Shown: positions 18,901-28,395, counted from the first letter of the stretch. The stretch: DNA of 59,031 nucleotides from Streptomyces hirsutus (GCF_001418415.1 NZ_LIQT01000157.1:1-59031); one strand, 5' to 3'. A program made the numbers and translations. The notes: generated from the letters alone by a model not told the origin.

Positions 18901-19456
18901 CGATGTGATGGCTGTTCCCCTCGTTCCCGCACACCCGAGCATCCGCATGCGGCCAAAGGCCAGGCTCGGTGACGCCATCCAACCCGATCAAAGGGCATGA
19001 ATTCAGGTGTATCCGCATTTGCACAGTACGTGGGGCCAAGCAAGTCTCGCTGCTCTCCCCCGGGATCAGCGCGTTGTCTTGTCCAGGATTTCGCTCCGAG
19101 CGAGTCACCGACCCCCTACGAACAGCCCCCGGGACGCCGCTTTTTGCGACAGCCCGCTGTCCTCGCGGACGACTCGCAGCCCAGAAGCCGCCCGGGGACG
19201 AGGAGTCGGGGCAGAGTCTGCTCATAGTGACGCTTCTGGCGTCGCGTTGGACGGTCGCGCCACGCGTCAACGGGCCGGGCAAGACCGCATGAGCGGAGCT
19301 ATGGCTGTCCTCGGAGACACCCGTACCACCTCCGGTCAGCCGCTTTCCGCCAACGCCTGACGGGTTTTCGGAACTCGGGCGCCGGTGTCGGACCCGCCGA
19401 CTAACGTCAGCCGCTCATGCCTCCCTCAGGAGCGCGGCAGACCGAGGGGAAGCGCT
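18901..19456. other. Divergent intergenic region without recognisable gene
   Basis: About 555 bases between the sacsin-like gene (-) and the EACC1-like gene (+). No open frame here has a family signature. It should contain the promoters for both divergent genes, but I could not pick out hexamers with confidence. Confidence 0.35.
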
Positions 19457-19918
19457 GTGACCGCCATGCCCGAGGACCGGACCGGGTACCGGATCTCCAT
19501 CGTCGACGAGGACCCGCTGCGTGCGCGCAAGGAAGCGCGCGAGCTGCTCGCCGGGATCGCCGGCGTCGACCCCGGGGCGGCTCTGGACGTTCCCCGGCAG
19601 GGCACGGCGGCCGGCCCGACGGAGAAGGGCGGGCTGTCGGCTTACACCATCGGGCTGGTGATCAGTGCCGGTTCACTGGTCGCCGCCGGGGTGCAGATCT
19701 GGCTGGCGCGTGTGCCGCAGCGGACGATCGTCGTCGGGCGGCCGGACAGTGGTGACCCGGCGCGGCATCTGCGGCTGACGCACGCGCGGGGCGACCTGTT
19801 GACCGGGCTGCCGTCCGGGGGCTACGGGGCGACGGCATGCCCGGTGGGCCGCACGGTGCGGGTTCCGGCGTGGCGGATCCTGGCGAGCGAGGAGGCGCTG
19901 GCGCCGTTGTTCGGCTGA
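19457..19918 (+). CDS. EACC1-like effector-associated small protein
   Basis: About 153 residues from GTG 19457, chosen because AGGGGA lies about six bases upstream; the longer frame from 19385 lacks such a site. After a short N-terminal strand/helix (YRISIVDEDPLRARKEARELL) there is a glycine/alanine-rich hydrophobic segment (YTIGLVISAGSLVAAGVQIWLA) followed by a strand TIVVGR. This is the layout of effector-associated constant component EACC1 proteins, as in the clearer copy at 24843-25352. The last 50 residues do not resemble that copy and may be diverged or frame-altered. It faces the caspase gene convergently. It may be an orphan partner for another effector in the island. Confidence 0.55.
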   Translation: MTAMPEDRTGYRISIVDEDPLRARKEARELLAGIAGVDPGAALDVPRQGTAAGPTEKGGLSAYTIGLVISAGSLVAAGVQIWLARVPQRTIVVGRPDSGDPARHLRLTHARGDLLTGLPSGGYGATACPVGRTVRVPAWRILASEEALAPLFG

Positions 19919-20079
19919 ACCCGAACGTGCTTCCAGCAGCGGATTCACCCACCGGGCAGGCACCGGACGACGTACGTCGTGTGCTGGCCGTTGCCTGCCT
20001 CGGAGTCATTCCGTGGGCCCACCCGGGTGAGGCTGGGACGGCACGGCTGTGCCTGCTGCTCCGCCTCGCCCCCAGGGAG

Positions 20080-23000
20080 TCAGTCGCAGGACGCGCGGTA
20101 GGACAGGTGCGGGAACATCTGCTTCCACAGGTCCTCGGGGGCGCTCGAGGGGTAGGCCGTGCACAGGTCCTCGTAGAGGCCGTCGGTGTCGAAGTCGAGC
20201 ACGTAGGTCATCTCCGGTGTCATGCCGGAGGTGTCCCGATAGGTGACGGCCAGCCATCGGGGGGACTGCGACGATGCCGCCGGGGGCACGTGCACCGCGG
20301 ACGCGTACTGCAACGTGAGGAGTTCGGGGGTGTTCCACCGTCCGTCCTCCCTGACGGACCAGAGGCGGTAGGGCTCGCTCGTCACCGCGTAGCGGCCGTC
20401 GGGCGTCATGCGGATCGACCTGACCGCGTGGTCGAACCGGAGGTCGTGGCCCGTCCTTTCGGGATGTGCCGGATCGGAGACGTCCCAGAACTGGACGCTT
20501 CCGTTGTTCAGCGTCGCCGCCAACTTCCCCTCGCCCGTCGGGAAGTAGCCCCTGGGTGCGGCGGGAAGCAGGCCGCCCTCGACGGGGTGCGCGGGCCGGG
20601 AAAGGTCCCAGAGCCGGATCTCGTGCGCCACCGTCTCGGTGACGAGCAGCCGGGACGGGGCGTAGTACATCGCGCCCTCCATCGACGCCGCATCCTCGAT
20701 GCGGCCGTCCTTGCGGGGGCGGGCGGGGTCGGAGACGTCCCAGAACCTGAGGTGCCGGCCGTTCTCCGTCGTCGCCAGCGACCGTTCCCCGGCGAACCAC
20801 AGGCTTCCCAAGCTCCCGAGCGCGCTGCTCGCCCTCACCGCGACCGTGCCCCGGCGCACGGGTTTCGCCGGATCCCGGATGTCCCACAGCGCGGTGTCGG
20901 GTTCCTCGTGCGAGCCCACCGCGAGGAGCATGCCGTCGGGACTCACAGCGATGCTCGGGATGTCGGCGGTGAACCGGATGCCGGAACTCTTCTTCACGGT
21001 CCCGTCGGGCTCCAGTTGCCAGATCTGGAGGGTGTGGTCCGGCCCTTCGATCCAGTGGTGGGCCAGGAGCGTCGGCTTCCCGCGGCGAGTCAGGAAGAAC
21101 TTCGCCTCCCATCCCCTCGGCAGGGTGTGCCGGGCCTTCGGCGCCTTGATGTCGCTGACGTCCCACACCTTCGTCGTGGGGCCCGCGTCGTCCTGCTGTG
21201 AGGCGATGACCAGTTCACCGTCGGCGCTGAACGGGCTGCTGCCCATCTGGGGCACGGCGTGCACGCCGCCCGTGAACGCCGGCGCCCGGGGACGGTCGGG
21301 CCACACCCGTATCTCTCCGCCCACCTCGCCGACCGCCAGATACCTGCTGTCCGGGCTGAACGCGACCGACTGGGACGGTTCCCCCGTCGACAGGGTCACC
21401 CCGGGGAGGCCGTTGACCAGCTCCGACACCTTCCCGGCCATGTCGGCCCGTCGGACGCCGTGGTCGCGGTCCGCTCCCGCCAGGAACCTGCCGTCCCCGC
21501 TGAAGGCCAGGGACGGTATGCCGTGGTCGTGGATGCCCCAGGTGTCCCCGTACTCCTCCGCCTCCACGCGTCGTAGGTCCCGCCCGTCCGTCACCTCCCA
21601 CCAGGCGATCTTTCCGGCTGCGCCGGTGGCGACCACCAGGTCGCGGTGGGGGTGGGCGGCGACCGCCATGACCGTCTCGGCCCGTTCCGTGTCCCGCAGC
21701 ACGGGCCGGTCCGGGTCGCCGACGTCCCACAGCCGCACCTGCGCGGGTTCGCTGTCCGTGTCCCCGTTGCCGTTGCCCGTGATCAGATGGCCTCCGTCGC
21801 GGGTGAAGGCCAAAGAGATCAATTCCGACGTGGCGACCGTCCGCTGCGCCCGCAGTGCGGGCCGGGCGGGGTCGCCCACGTTCCACAGCCGCAGCAGTCC
21901 CTTCTTGCTGCCCGTCCTGCTGCCCGCCGCGAGGGTCCGGCCGTCCTTGCTGAAGGCCAGCGTGTACGTCTCCTGGTGGGCGAGCCGCACCAGGGAGAGC
22001 CGTCTCGGCTTGTGCGGGTCCGTGGTGTCCCACAGCGTCAGTTCGTCCGCCGACTGTGCGGCGAGGATCCGTGAGCGCGGATGGTAGGCGATGACCGTAC
22101 TGCTCTTCAGCGTGAACCGGCCCGCTTCGACGGGCCTGGTCGGCGCGGACACGTCCCACAGCTGGACACGGCCGCCCTCGGTCCCGTTGACCCGGTGACC
22201 CACGGCCAGAACCTTGCCGTCCGGACTGTAGGCGACGTTCAGCACGGCTGCGCGATACTGCTTCTCGGGCACGAGCCGGACCGGTGTGACGGTCATCGAC
22301 GCCGCGTACAGGCTGGAGCGGGTCTCCGGAGTCACCGCCGTGCGGTACGCGGCCAGGCTGATGCTCAGCGCGGTCTGCGGGTCGCGCTCGCGCAGGGCGT
22401 CGGCCTTGGCGGCCAGCTCCCTGGCGATCAGGCTCTTCTCCCGGCTCGCCGCCTGTCCGTTCTCGTGGAACGCCCACCCGAAGAGGGACGCCGCCACCAC
22501 GGCCAGGGCCGAGAGGGCGGCGATCCACGCCCGCGTGACGAGGCGTCGCCGACGCTGCGCGCGGTCGCTCGCGGCGACGAAATCCCCCACCACGTGCGGG
22601 ACGGGCACGCGGACGACCGCCGGCGCGGCTGCGACGGCCGGGCCGTCGGTGGCCGCTTGACGGGTTTCCTGAGCCGGCCGGCCGTCCCGGGTCTTCCTGC
22701 CGGCCCGGGAGAACGGGGCTTTCCGGGCCGGCCCAGTGTGGTCCGTGGTGAGCTTCTTCGCTTCTTCCAGGGCATCGCCCTCGTAGAGGCCGCTCGGCTT
22801 GCGTCCGGCCTCGGCCCAGCCCTCCGCCGACGCGGTCAGCCGGCGGAGTCTCAGCAGGTCGTCCCGCACCTCGTCGATCCAGCCGCTCAGCCTCGTCCAC
22901 GCGTGCAGCAGCGAATCGTGGCCGAGTTGCGCCCCGCCCTCCTCGTCGACGACGACCAGGCGGGCGTCCGCGAGCCGGCGCAACAGGTCCTCGCTCCCGG

Positions 23001-24840
23001 CCAGTTCCGCCGGCAGCACCCGGCGACGGACCAGCCGCCCCTCGCCGTCGGCGACGTGGACCATGGCCAGCAGGAGGCTCCGCAGCGCCGTGCGGCCTGC
23101 GTCGTCGAGGGAGTCGTGGATCCTGTCGGCGGCCGTGGCCACCGCGCCCCGGATGCCTCCGGCGGCGGCGTACCCGGCGTACGTCAGCGTCGTCCCCCGG
23201 CGCCGCAGCCAGATCTCGGGGAGGGCGTAGGCCAGGAAGGGCAGCGCCGCGGCATCACCCGTGGCGCGTCGCTCCTCGTTCACGTCGCGCCGCAGGAGCT
23301 GCGGTACGCCCTCCTCCCACCGCAGGCCCGCGTACTCCGCAGGGCGCACGATCGCGGCCTCGACCTCCTCGTCGGCCAGCGCGGGCACGGCGAAGTGGCC
23401 CGGCCGCACGACGGGCGCCAGACGGGGGTCGCTCAGGGCGTCGCCGTAGTAGTCGGCGCGCAGGGCCAGGACGAGACGCGGAACGGGCGGCGGGCCCCCG
23501 GCCCCCTCCCCCTCCTCGTCCTCGCCCTCGCCCGCTCCCGCGGTGAGGGCGGCGGCGAACCGCTCGCGTTCGGCCTCGTCCGAGCAGAGCGTGAAGTACT
23601 CCTCGAGCTGGTCGATGACGAGGAGACGCGGTGCCTGCCCGGTCCCGGCCCCGCCGCTCGTCGCCGCGGGCCGGCTGAAACGCCCGCGTTCCAGGTCCCG
23701 TACGACGTCGGAGGGTGCCCTGCCCACCGCCGCCGCCCACTCCTCGGCGAGCCTGCGGAAGGGCCACTCGCCCGGCGCGGACACCAGCCGCACGGGACCG
23801 AGTCCCGCCTGCTCCGCGGCCACGCCGAGCCCCGCCCGCAGGAGCGAGGACTTGCCGACCCCCGACGGTCCCACCAGGACCACCGGCTCACCGGGTCGCG
23901 CCTGTTCGACGCGGCGCAGCAGCTCCCGGGTCAGCTCCTCGCGGCCGAAGAAGAGACGGTGCTGCTCGGGAAGGAAGGGGAGGATGCCGGGGTAGGGGCA
24001 GGCGGCGTCCGGGTCCGGGGCGTCGGCCGCCCGTTGTTCGGTGGGCGGGCCCGGCAGCGGCTCGTACCGCCGGTTGACGGCGAGGGCCAGCTCGCTCATG
24101 CGCGCGGTGCCCCCGCCGTACGGGCGGGCGGCGCTGCCCTGGAGCCGCTGGTCGAGCAGCCGGTAGAGGCCGCCCAGCGTCAGCCACTTCGGGCCGCCCG
24201 CGTCGCCCTCCCGCAGAAGGCCGAGCAACCGGCCGCTGAAGAGGGTGTGCTCCGCGTCCGGCGGGGCGTACGCCAGGGCGTCGCGCATCGCCGATGCGAG
24301 CAGGTAGCTGCCGGTGGGCCGGGCACCGGCGAACGGGTCCGCGGCGGCCGGCCGGCCGGGCTCCCGCGCGTTCCCCGCGAAACAGCAGTCGAGGATCACG
24401 ACCGGGTCGGCGGCGGCGTCGCTCAGGTAGCGCTCGATCTCCGTGTAGGGAACGGAGTGCGCCAGGTCGGTCTGGGACTTGGTGCTCGCCGTCGCCAGGT
24501 AGAGCTGCCGGCCAGGTCCGCGCAGCCCGTGCCCGACGAAGTAGAGGAGGACGGTTCCGCGCTCGTACCGCTGCTCGGTGGGCTCGGCGCGGTCGATGGC
24601 CGTCGCCAGCGCTTCCAGGACATCGCTCGGCGACGTCGGATCGGTGAGCAGCGTGACCCGGTCGCCCATGCCGCACACCGTGCTCAGCGTCTCGGCCACG
24701 TCCCGCGCCGACCGGAGGGCGGACGGCAGACCGGGCAGGTGACGTCCCGGATGGGCGGCCGTCCCGACCACCAGTGCGTGGCAGCCGGTCGCCGCCAGGT
24801 CCCCTCTCGCCGGTGAATCCGACGCGTCCCCCGGAGTCAT
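20080..24840 (-). CDS. EACC1-associated caspase - nSTAND ATPase - WD40 protein
   Basis: 1586 residues from ATG 24840. Residues 1-260 are a caspase-like C14 peptidase with the catalytic pair His104 (LYFVGHG) and Cys153 (ILDCCFAG). A STAND NTPase follows, with Walker A GPSGVGKSS and Walker B LLVIDQLEEYF. Around residue 770 a hydrophobic stretch (AWIAALSALAVVAASLFGWAF) looks like a transmembrane segment. The C-terminal half is a WD40 propeller region with repeated LWDV/FSPDGR blades. By family knowledge such proteins sense invasion through the propeller, oligomerise through the STAND domain and trigger proteolysis leading to cell death. The EACC1 gene is 2 bases upstream on the same strand, so they form an operon. 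Confidence 0.92.
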   Translation of the reverse strand: MTPGDASDSPARGDLAATGCHALVVGTAAHPGRHLPGLPSALRSARDVAETLSTVCGMGDRVTLLTDPTSPSDVLEALATAIDRAEPTEQRYERGTVLLYFVGHGLRGPGRQLYLATASTKSQTDLAHSVPYTEIERYLSDAAADPVVILDCCFAGNAREPGRPAAADPFAGARPTGSYLLASAMRDALAYAPPDAEHTLFSGRLLGLLREGDAGGPKWLTLGGLYRLLDQRLQGSAARPYGGGTARMSELALAVNRRYEPLPGPPTEQRAADAPDPDAACPYPGILPFLPEQHRLFFGREELTRELLRRVEQARPGEPVVLVGPSGVGKSSLLRAGLGVAAEQAGLGPVRLVSAPGEWPFRRLAEEWAAAVGRAPSDVVRDLERGRFSRPAATSGGAGTGQAPRLLVIDQLEEYFTLCSDEAERERFAAALTAGAGEGEDEEGEGAGGPPPVPRLVLALRADYYGDALSDPRLAPVVRPGHFAVPALADEEVEAAIVRPAEYAGLRWEEGVPQLLRRDVNEERRATGDAAALPFLAYALPEIWLRRRGTTLTYAGYAAAGGIRGAVATAADRIHDSLDDAGRTALRSLLLAMVHVADGEGRLVRRRVLPAELAGSEDLLRRLADARLVVVDEEGGAQLGHDSLLHAWTRLSGWIDEVRDDLLRLRRLTASAEGWAEAGRKPSGLYEGDALEEAKKLTTDHTGPARKAPFSRAGRKTRDGRPAQETRQAATDGPAVAAAPAVVRVPVPHVVGDFVAASDRAQRRRRLVTRAWIAALSALAVVAASLFGWAFHENGQAASREKSLIARELAAKADALRERDPQTALSISLAAYRTAVTPETRSSLYAASMTVTPVRLVPEKQYRAAVLNVAYSPDGKVLAVGHRVNGTEGGRVQLWDVSAPTRPVEAGRFTLKSSTVIAYHPRSRILAAQSADELTLWDTTDPHKPRRLSLVRLAHQETYTLAFSKDGRTLAAGSRTGSKKGLLRLWNVGDPARPALRAQRTVATSELISLAFTRDGGHLITGNGNGDTDSEPAQVRLWDVGDPDRPVLRDTERAETVMAVAAHPHRDLVVATGAAGKIAWWEVTDGRDLRRVEAEEYGDTWGIHDHGIPSLAFSGDGRFLAGADRDHGVRRADMAGKVSELVNGLPGVTLSTGEPSQSVAFSPDSRYLAVGEVGGEIRVWPDRPRAPAFTGGVHAVPQMGSSPFSADGELVIASQQDDAGPTTKVWDVSDIKAPKARHTLPRGWEAKFFLTRRGKPTLLAHHWIEGPDHTLQIWQLEPDGTVKKSSGIRFTADIPSIAVSPDGMLLAVGSHEEPDTALWDIRDPAKPVRRGTVAVRASSALGSLGSLWFAGERSLATTENGRHLRFWDVSDPARPRKDGRIEDAASMEGAMYYAPSRLLVTETVAHEIRLWDLSRPAHPVEGGLLPAAPRGYFPTGEGKLAATLNNGSVQFWDVSDPAHPERTGHDLRFDHAVRSIRMTPDGRYAVTSEPYRLWSVREDGRWNTPELLTLQYASAVHVPPAASSQSPRWLAVTYRDTSGMTPEMTYVLDFDTDGLYEDLCTAYPSSAPEDLWKQMFPHLSYRASCD

Positions 24841-24842
24841 CG

Positions 24843-25352
24843 TCAGCCCGCTCCTCCGGACGGGCCGACGCGACCGTCGTCCTCCGCCGTGTGTCGTGTC
24901 TCCTGGATTCCTTGTGTCCCCTGCGGCCTTTGCGTTCCCTGCGGCCTTTGCGTTCCCGGCGCCGCCGTCCGTGGGTTCCGCTCCTGCTGAAGCGCTGCGG
25001 CGACCCGCTCGGCCAGCTCACCGGCGCCTTCGGCGGTCAGACCGCGCACCTTCTCCGAGGAGACCACGACCTGGGTGCCGTCCGGCAGGCTGAGGGTGAC
25101 GGTCTGATTGCCCCGGCGGCCCTGCAGCCACACCACGACGGCCGCCCCCAGAGCCGCCGTCGGACCGCCGGGAGCCAGCAGCAGCGAGATCAGCTCCCCC
25201 AGGGCGCCCATGGCTCCGTCCGGCAGCGCGTCGGGAACCTCCCGGCGGACGAGCACGCGCAGATCAGGGTCCTGGCGGAGCCACTGGTAGAGGTCCTCCG
25301 AAGCCCCGGCCGCGTCTCCGTCCCCGGCATCGACGGCCAGTGTCACTCTCAT
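24843..25352 (-). CDS. Effector-associated constant component EACC1
   Basis: 169 residues from ATG 25352. The core pattern is LYQWLRQDPDLRVLVR, a helix GALGELISLLLA, a hydrophobic segment TAALGAAVVVWLQG and strands VTLSLPDGTQVVVSSEKV, as in EACC1 proteins that accompany caspase and other effectors in actinobacterial conflict systems. The C-terminus is low complexity, with a tandem TQRPQG repeat encoded by near-identical 18-base units. It is two bases upstream of the caspase-STAND-WD40 gene and surely co-transcribed with it. EACC1 is thought to couple invasion sensing to effector activation; its biochemistry is not deducible from sequence. Confidence 0.85.
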   Translation of the reverse strand: MRVTLAVDAGDGDAAGASEDLYQWLRQDPDLRVLVRREVPDALPDGAMGALGELISLLLAPGGPTAALGAAVVVWLQGRRGNQTVTLSLPDGTQVVVSSEKVRGLTAEGAGELAERVAAALQQERNPRTAAPGTQRPQGTQRPQGTQGIQETRHTAEDDGRVGPSGGAG

Positions 25353-25393
25353 CTCTGCTGCCCTTCCGGCTCAACTCGGTGCAGGAGTCATCA

Positions 25394-25422
25394 ACTGTCC
25401 ACTTGAACACACGAGTTGGCAA
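25394..25422 (-). promoter_or_regulatory. Candidate promoter of the EACC1-caspase operon
   Basis: On the minus strand, TTGCCA (25417-25422) and GACAGT (25394-25399) are separated by 17 bases and lie about 40 bases before the EACC1 ATG. The -10 match is only fair, so this is a prediction. Confidence 0.4.
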
Positions 25423-25588
25423 CGCGATAACGCGCCTCGGTGACGACGGGTCCGCACCGGACAAGGCGGAAGCGTCCGCCCCGCCCTTGGCATGGCCGTC
25501 AAGACGCCACGTGGCACCCCGTCAGGAGCCCTTGCTCCGCTCGGCCGGGAGAACCCGTACCGCTGCTGCGCCGGTGTGGTGGCTGTTC

Positions 25589-27196
25589 TCAGGTGTTCCG
25601 CCCGGCTCGGGCGGTCCACGGCACGCGGGCCGAGCGCAGGCGGCCGAGGCCGCTCAGCGCGGCGCCGGCCGCGTTGGCGCCGGGGGCGCCGTGCACACCG
25701 CCTCCGGGGTGGGCGGAGGCCGAGGCGAGGTACAGGCCCTTCACCGGCGTCTCGGGGCGCCCGGTGCCGGGTGTCGGCCGGAACACCAGCTGCTGGTGCA
25801 GGGACGCCGTTCCGCCGTTGATCGCGCCCTCGTGCAGGTTGGCGTCCATCGACTCGAGTGTGCGCGGCGAGAGAACGCGCCGGGCCGTGATGCGGGAGCG
25901 GAATCCCGGCGCCCAGCGTTCGACTTCGTTCTCCATGCGGTCGGCCATGGCTTCCTCCTCCCTCCGGTCCCAGAGCCCGGTCAGCCCGTCCTCGCCCGCG
26001 TCGCCCTTGATCCGCTGCGGGACGTGGGTGTAGGCCCAGGCCGATTCGGTGCCGGCCGGTGAGCGGGTGGCGTCCGCGGTGGACATCTGCCCGAAGAGGA
26101 GGAAGGGCCGGTCGGGCACCCGGCCCGTCGCGAGCTGGGCGGCGAAGCGGGTGAGACCGTCGACTCCGTCGGCCAGGTGGACCGTTCCCGCCGAGGCCGC
26201 CTGCCCGGCCGTCCAGGGCACGGGGCCGTTCAGCGCCCAGTCGACCTTGAAGGTCGCGGAGTCCCACTGGAACCGGGACAGGTCCTTCAGCAGCCGGCCG
26301 GGGAGGTGCTGGGCGTCGACCAGTTCGCCGTACAGTGCCGGTGCGGACACGTCGGCGAGTACGGCACGGCCCGCCGGTACGGACTCGCCTCCCGCGGTGC
26401 GTACGCCGACGGCCCGCCCGCCGCGTACGACGACCTCGGTCACGCGCTCCCCGCAGCGGACCACACCGCCGCGCCGCTCCAGCCGGCGCACCAGGGCCGC
26501 CGTGAGCGCCCCGGCTCCGCCCACCGGCACGGGAAAGCCGTAGGCCTGTCCGAGCATGCACATCAGCCATCCGAAGCCTCCGCTGCCCGCCGCTTCGGGG
26601 CCGAGATCCGCGTGCAGCGCGCTGCCGGCGAGCAGCAGCCGTCCCGCCTCGCCGTGGAACGACTCCTCCCCCAGGCGGCGGACGGGCAGCAGCAGGGTCC
26701 GCGCCAGGCGGAGACCCCCGGCCGCCCGGAGCCCGGCGGCGAGCCGGAGGGAGGCCCGGACCGGAGGGAAGGGGGTGAAGAGAACCCGCAGGACGTCCGG
26801 GCTCAGGCGCTCCCACGCGGTGCACAGGTCGAGCCAGGCGTCCCCGTCGCCCGCCGCGAACGTGTCCAGGCCCGCAGCCGTCTCGGCGGCTCCGCGCGCG
26901 AGGACGGCGCACCGGCCGTCCGGCAGCGGGTGCGCGAGGACGCGCGGAGCGTGGCTCCAGGTGAGCCCCTCTTTCCCGAGTTCCAGACCCGCGAGGACCG
27001 GGGAGGCGGCGGCGAGGGGGTAGAAGGCGCTGAAGACGTCGCTCACGTAGTCGGTGTGGGCGCCGCGGTCGCTGCGGACCGCGCCGCCGGGTTCCGGCTG
27101 GGCCTCCAGGACCTCCACACTCCATCCCGCGTCGACGAGCTTGTTCGCGGCGACGAGACCATTGGGTCCCGCGCCGATGACCACCGCGGCCGGCAT
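25589..27196 (-). CDS. Phytoene desaturase family FAD/NAD(P)-dependent oxidoreductase
   Basis: 535 residues from ATG 27196 with GGGAGG upstream. It opens with a Rossmann FAD-binding motif (VVIGAGPNGLVAANKL, G-x-G-x2-G, with E near 31 of LEAQPEPGG) and has the C-terminal family signature of carotenoid desaturase-like enzymes (GLYLASASAHPGGGVHGAPGANAA). No other carotenoid gene (crtE, crtB, crtY) is in the window, so it is unlikely to be a dedicated phytoene desaturase; many Streptomyces paralogues oxidise unknown substrates. The downstream gene on the same strand is an SRPBCC protein, possibly co-transcribed. Confidence 0.88.
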   Translation of the reverse strand: MPAAVVIGAGPNGLVAANKLVDAGWSVEVLEAQPEPGGAVRSDRGAHTDYVSDVFSAFYPLAAASPVLAGLELGKEGLTWSHAPRVLAHPLPDGRCAVLARGAAETAAGLDTFAAGDGDAWLDLCTAWERLSPDVLRVLFTPFPPVRASLRLAAGLRAAGGLRLARTLLLPVRRLGEESFHGEAGRLLLAGSALHADLGPEAAGSGGFGWLMCMLGQAYGFPVPVGGAGALTAALVRRLERRGGVVRCGERVTEVVVRGGRAVGVRTAGGESVPAGRAVLADVSAPALYGELVDAQHLPGRLLKDLSRFQWDSATFKVDWALNGPVPWTAGQAASAGTVHLADGVDGLTRFAAQLATGRVPDRPFLLFGQMSTADATRSPAGTESAWAYTHVPQRIKGDAGEDGLTGLWDRREEEAMADRMENEVERWAPGFRSRITARRVLSPRTLESMDANLHEGAINGGTASLHQQLVFRPTPGTGRPETPVKGLYLASASAHPGGGVHGAPGANAAGAALSGLGRLRSARVPWTARAGRNT

Positions 27197-27285
27197 CGTT
27201 GCCTCCCTGTGTTCTCGCGGGTCCGAGTCCGCCCGGCCGCCGCGCCGTGCTCTCCGGGCGGCCGCGGGGGCCGCGGGGGCCGCCC

Positions 27286-27741
27286 TCAGACCGCCTGGTG
27301 CGCGCCCTCGGGGGTCTCCTCGACGGTGTCCGCCAGTCGGGCGAGCATGCTGCGGTGGCGCAGCTGGATCAGCGCGTCCATGACCGTGTTGTGGAGCTTC
27401 CCGGCCGGTCCGCGCAGGGGGTGCTCGTCGATGGTCACCAAGGCGTTCTCACCCCACGGGCGGACCTCCAGGGCGATCCGGGCGGTGCCGAGCCGGCCGC
27501 TGTCGGCCTCCAGTTCCAGCACCGCCGGGGCCTCGCACCGCCGGACAATGGTGCTTCCCGCCACCGACCACCGTCCCAGCCGGATCGTGTACGTGATGCT
27601 GGAGCCGACCTGTGGCCACACGCCCTCCGCGGGCCGCGACTCGGACGTGCCCACCACCCAGTCGGCGTAACGCGTCCCGTCCGCGAGAACCGCCCACACC
27701 TCGTCCACGGAGCGTTCGATCAGTCGGTGCCGTACGGCCAT
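27286..27741 (-). CDS. SRPBCC (START-like) family protein
   Basis: About 151 residues from the internal ATG at 27741; the longer frame adds 20 residues that look non-native. The START/Bet v1-type fold is suggested by SVDEVWAVLADGTRYADWVVG near the N-terminus and a C-terminal helix of about 30 residues (MDALIQLRHRSMLARLADTVE), with strand-rich sequence between. Such proteins bind hydrophobic ligands or assist polyketide and lipid metabolism. It lies 89 bases upstream of the oxidoreductase start on the same strand, consistent with co-expression. Confidence 0.85.
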   Translation of the reverse strand: MAVRHRLIERSVDEVWAVLADGTRYADWVVGTSESRPAEGVWPQVGSSITYTIRLGRWSVAGSTIVRRCEAPAVLELEADSGRLGTARIALEVRPWGENALVTIDEHPLRGPAGKLHNTVMDALIQLRHRSMLARLADTVEETPEGAHQAV

Positions 27742-27861
27742 CCGCCCTCCAGCCCTCTTCGGATCACCGGCCTCCGCCCGTACCCGGCCGTGAGGCCTCA
27801 CTCGTTCACTCTCGCAGGCATCGGGGGAATCCGCCGCCTGCCGTTCGGCGCGCCCCGTCCG

Positions 27862-28239
27862 TCACCGGACGGCGGTACGGCGCTTCCGGCACGCGGGCAG
27901 GTCGGCGGCGACCGCGCGCACGAAACACGTCGCCGCCCACACCAGCAGCACGTTCACGGCCGCCCCCAGCCCGCACGAGAGAGCCAGGCTGTAGGGGACT
28001 GCGTCGCCCCCTCCCCCACCAAGGTCGCCGAGCATCACGGCGAGCGGCATGAGGACGAAGACGTAGAGCACGTTCAGCCCGGGCTGCGACAGCCAGGACA
28101 CCAACGGTTCCGCTGGCGTGGAGCCCTGGGCTCCCGCACTCAGCCCACCGACGATCATGGCGACGACGTATGCGACGGCGACGATCCGGGCCGCACGGCG
28201 ACAACGGGGGCGGGGGCGGCTCTGCGGTGCACGGCTCAT
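27862..28239 (-). CDS. Small integral membrane protein
   Basis: 125 residues with an arginine-rich cytoplasmic N-terminus and three hydrophobic stretches: IVAVAYVVAMIVGGLSAG, LNVLYVFVLMPLAVMLG and ALSCGLGAAVNVLLVWAA. A basic tail follows. No family function is recognised. A TTGAACACGTTCAA palindrome typical of TetR-type operators lies about 65 bases upstream (28304-28317), so this gene may be TetR-repressed, though no tetR gene is in the window. Confidence 0.7.
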   Translation of the reverse strand: MSRAPQSRPRPRCRRAARIVAVAYVVAMIVGGLSAGAQGSTPAEPLVSWLSQPGLNVLYVFVLMPLAVMLGDLGGGGGDAVPYSLALSCGLGAAVNVLLVWAATCFVRAVAADLPACRKRRTAVR

Positions 28240-28263
28240 CGTTGCGGACCTCTCACCGGGGGC

Positions 28264-28298
28264 GGGGTGCGGTCACTCGACCGGAGTGGCCGCACCCC
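28264..28298. terminator. Strong hairpin, possible terminator
   Basis: Near-perfect 14-bp stem (GGGGTGCGGTCACT at 28264-28277 against 28285-28298, one mismatch), 7-base loop. It lies downstream of the metallophosphoesterase gene and upstream of the small membrane protein gene. Confidence 0.45.
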
Positions 28299-28303
28299 CA
28301 TCA

Positions 28304-28317
28304 TTGAACACGTTCAA
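28304..28317. promoter_or_regulatory. TetR-type operator palindrome
   Basis: TTGAACACGTTCAA has perfect 6-base arms (TTGAAC/GTTCAA), a common TetR-family operator form. It sits upstream of the membrane protein gene (-) and at the 5' edge of a truncated SDR fragment (+). Confidence 0.5.
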
Positions 28318-28395
28318 AACTTTCTTCGCTCCGGGCAGGCGAGTTACATCACCGCCGAGATCGTCAACGCCACCGGCGGCACCCCTCTCCCGTAA
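28318..28395 (+). pseudogene. C-terminal remnant of a short-chain dehydrogenase/reductase
   Basis: The frame ends with GQASYITAEIVNATGGTPLP then stop, the characteristic C-terminus of SDR/3-oxoacyl-ACP-reductase-like enzymes. Everything upstream of about 25 residues is missing. This is a deletion scar, not a functional gene. Confidence 0.55.

Noticed and set aside
22081..24816. 911-residue open frame on the plus strand
   Set aside because: Antisense shadow of the caspase-STAND region of the 1586-residue protein.
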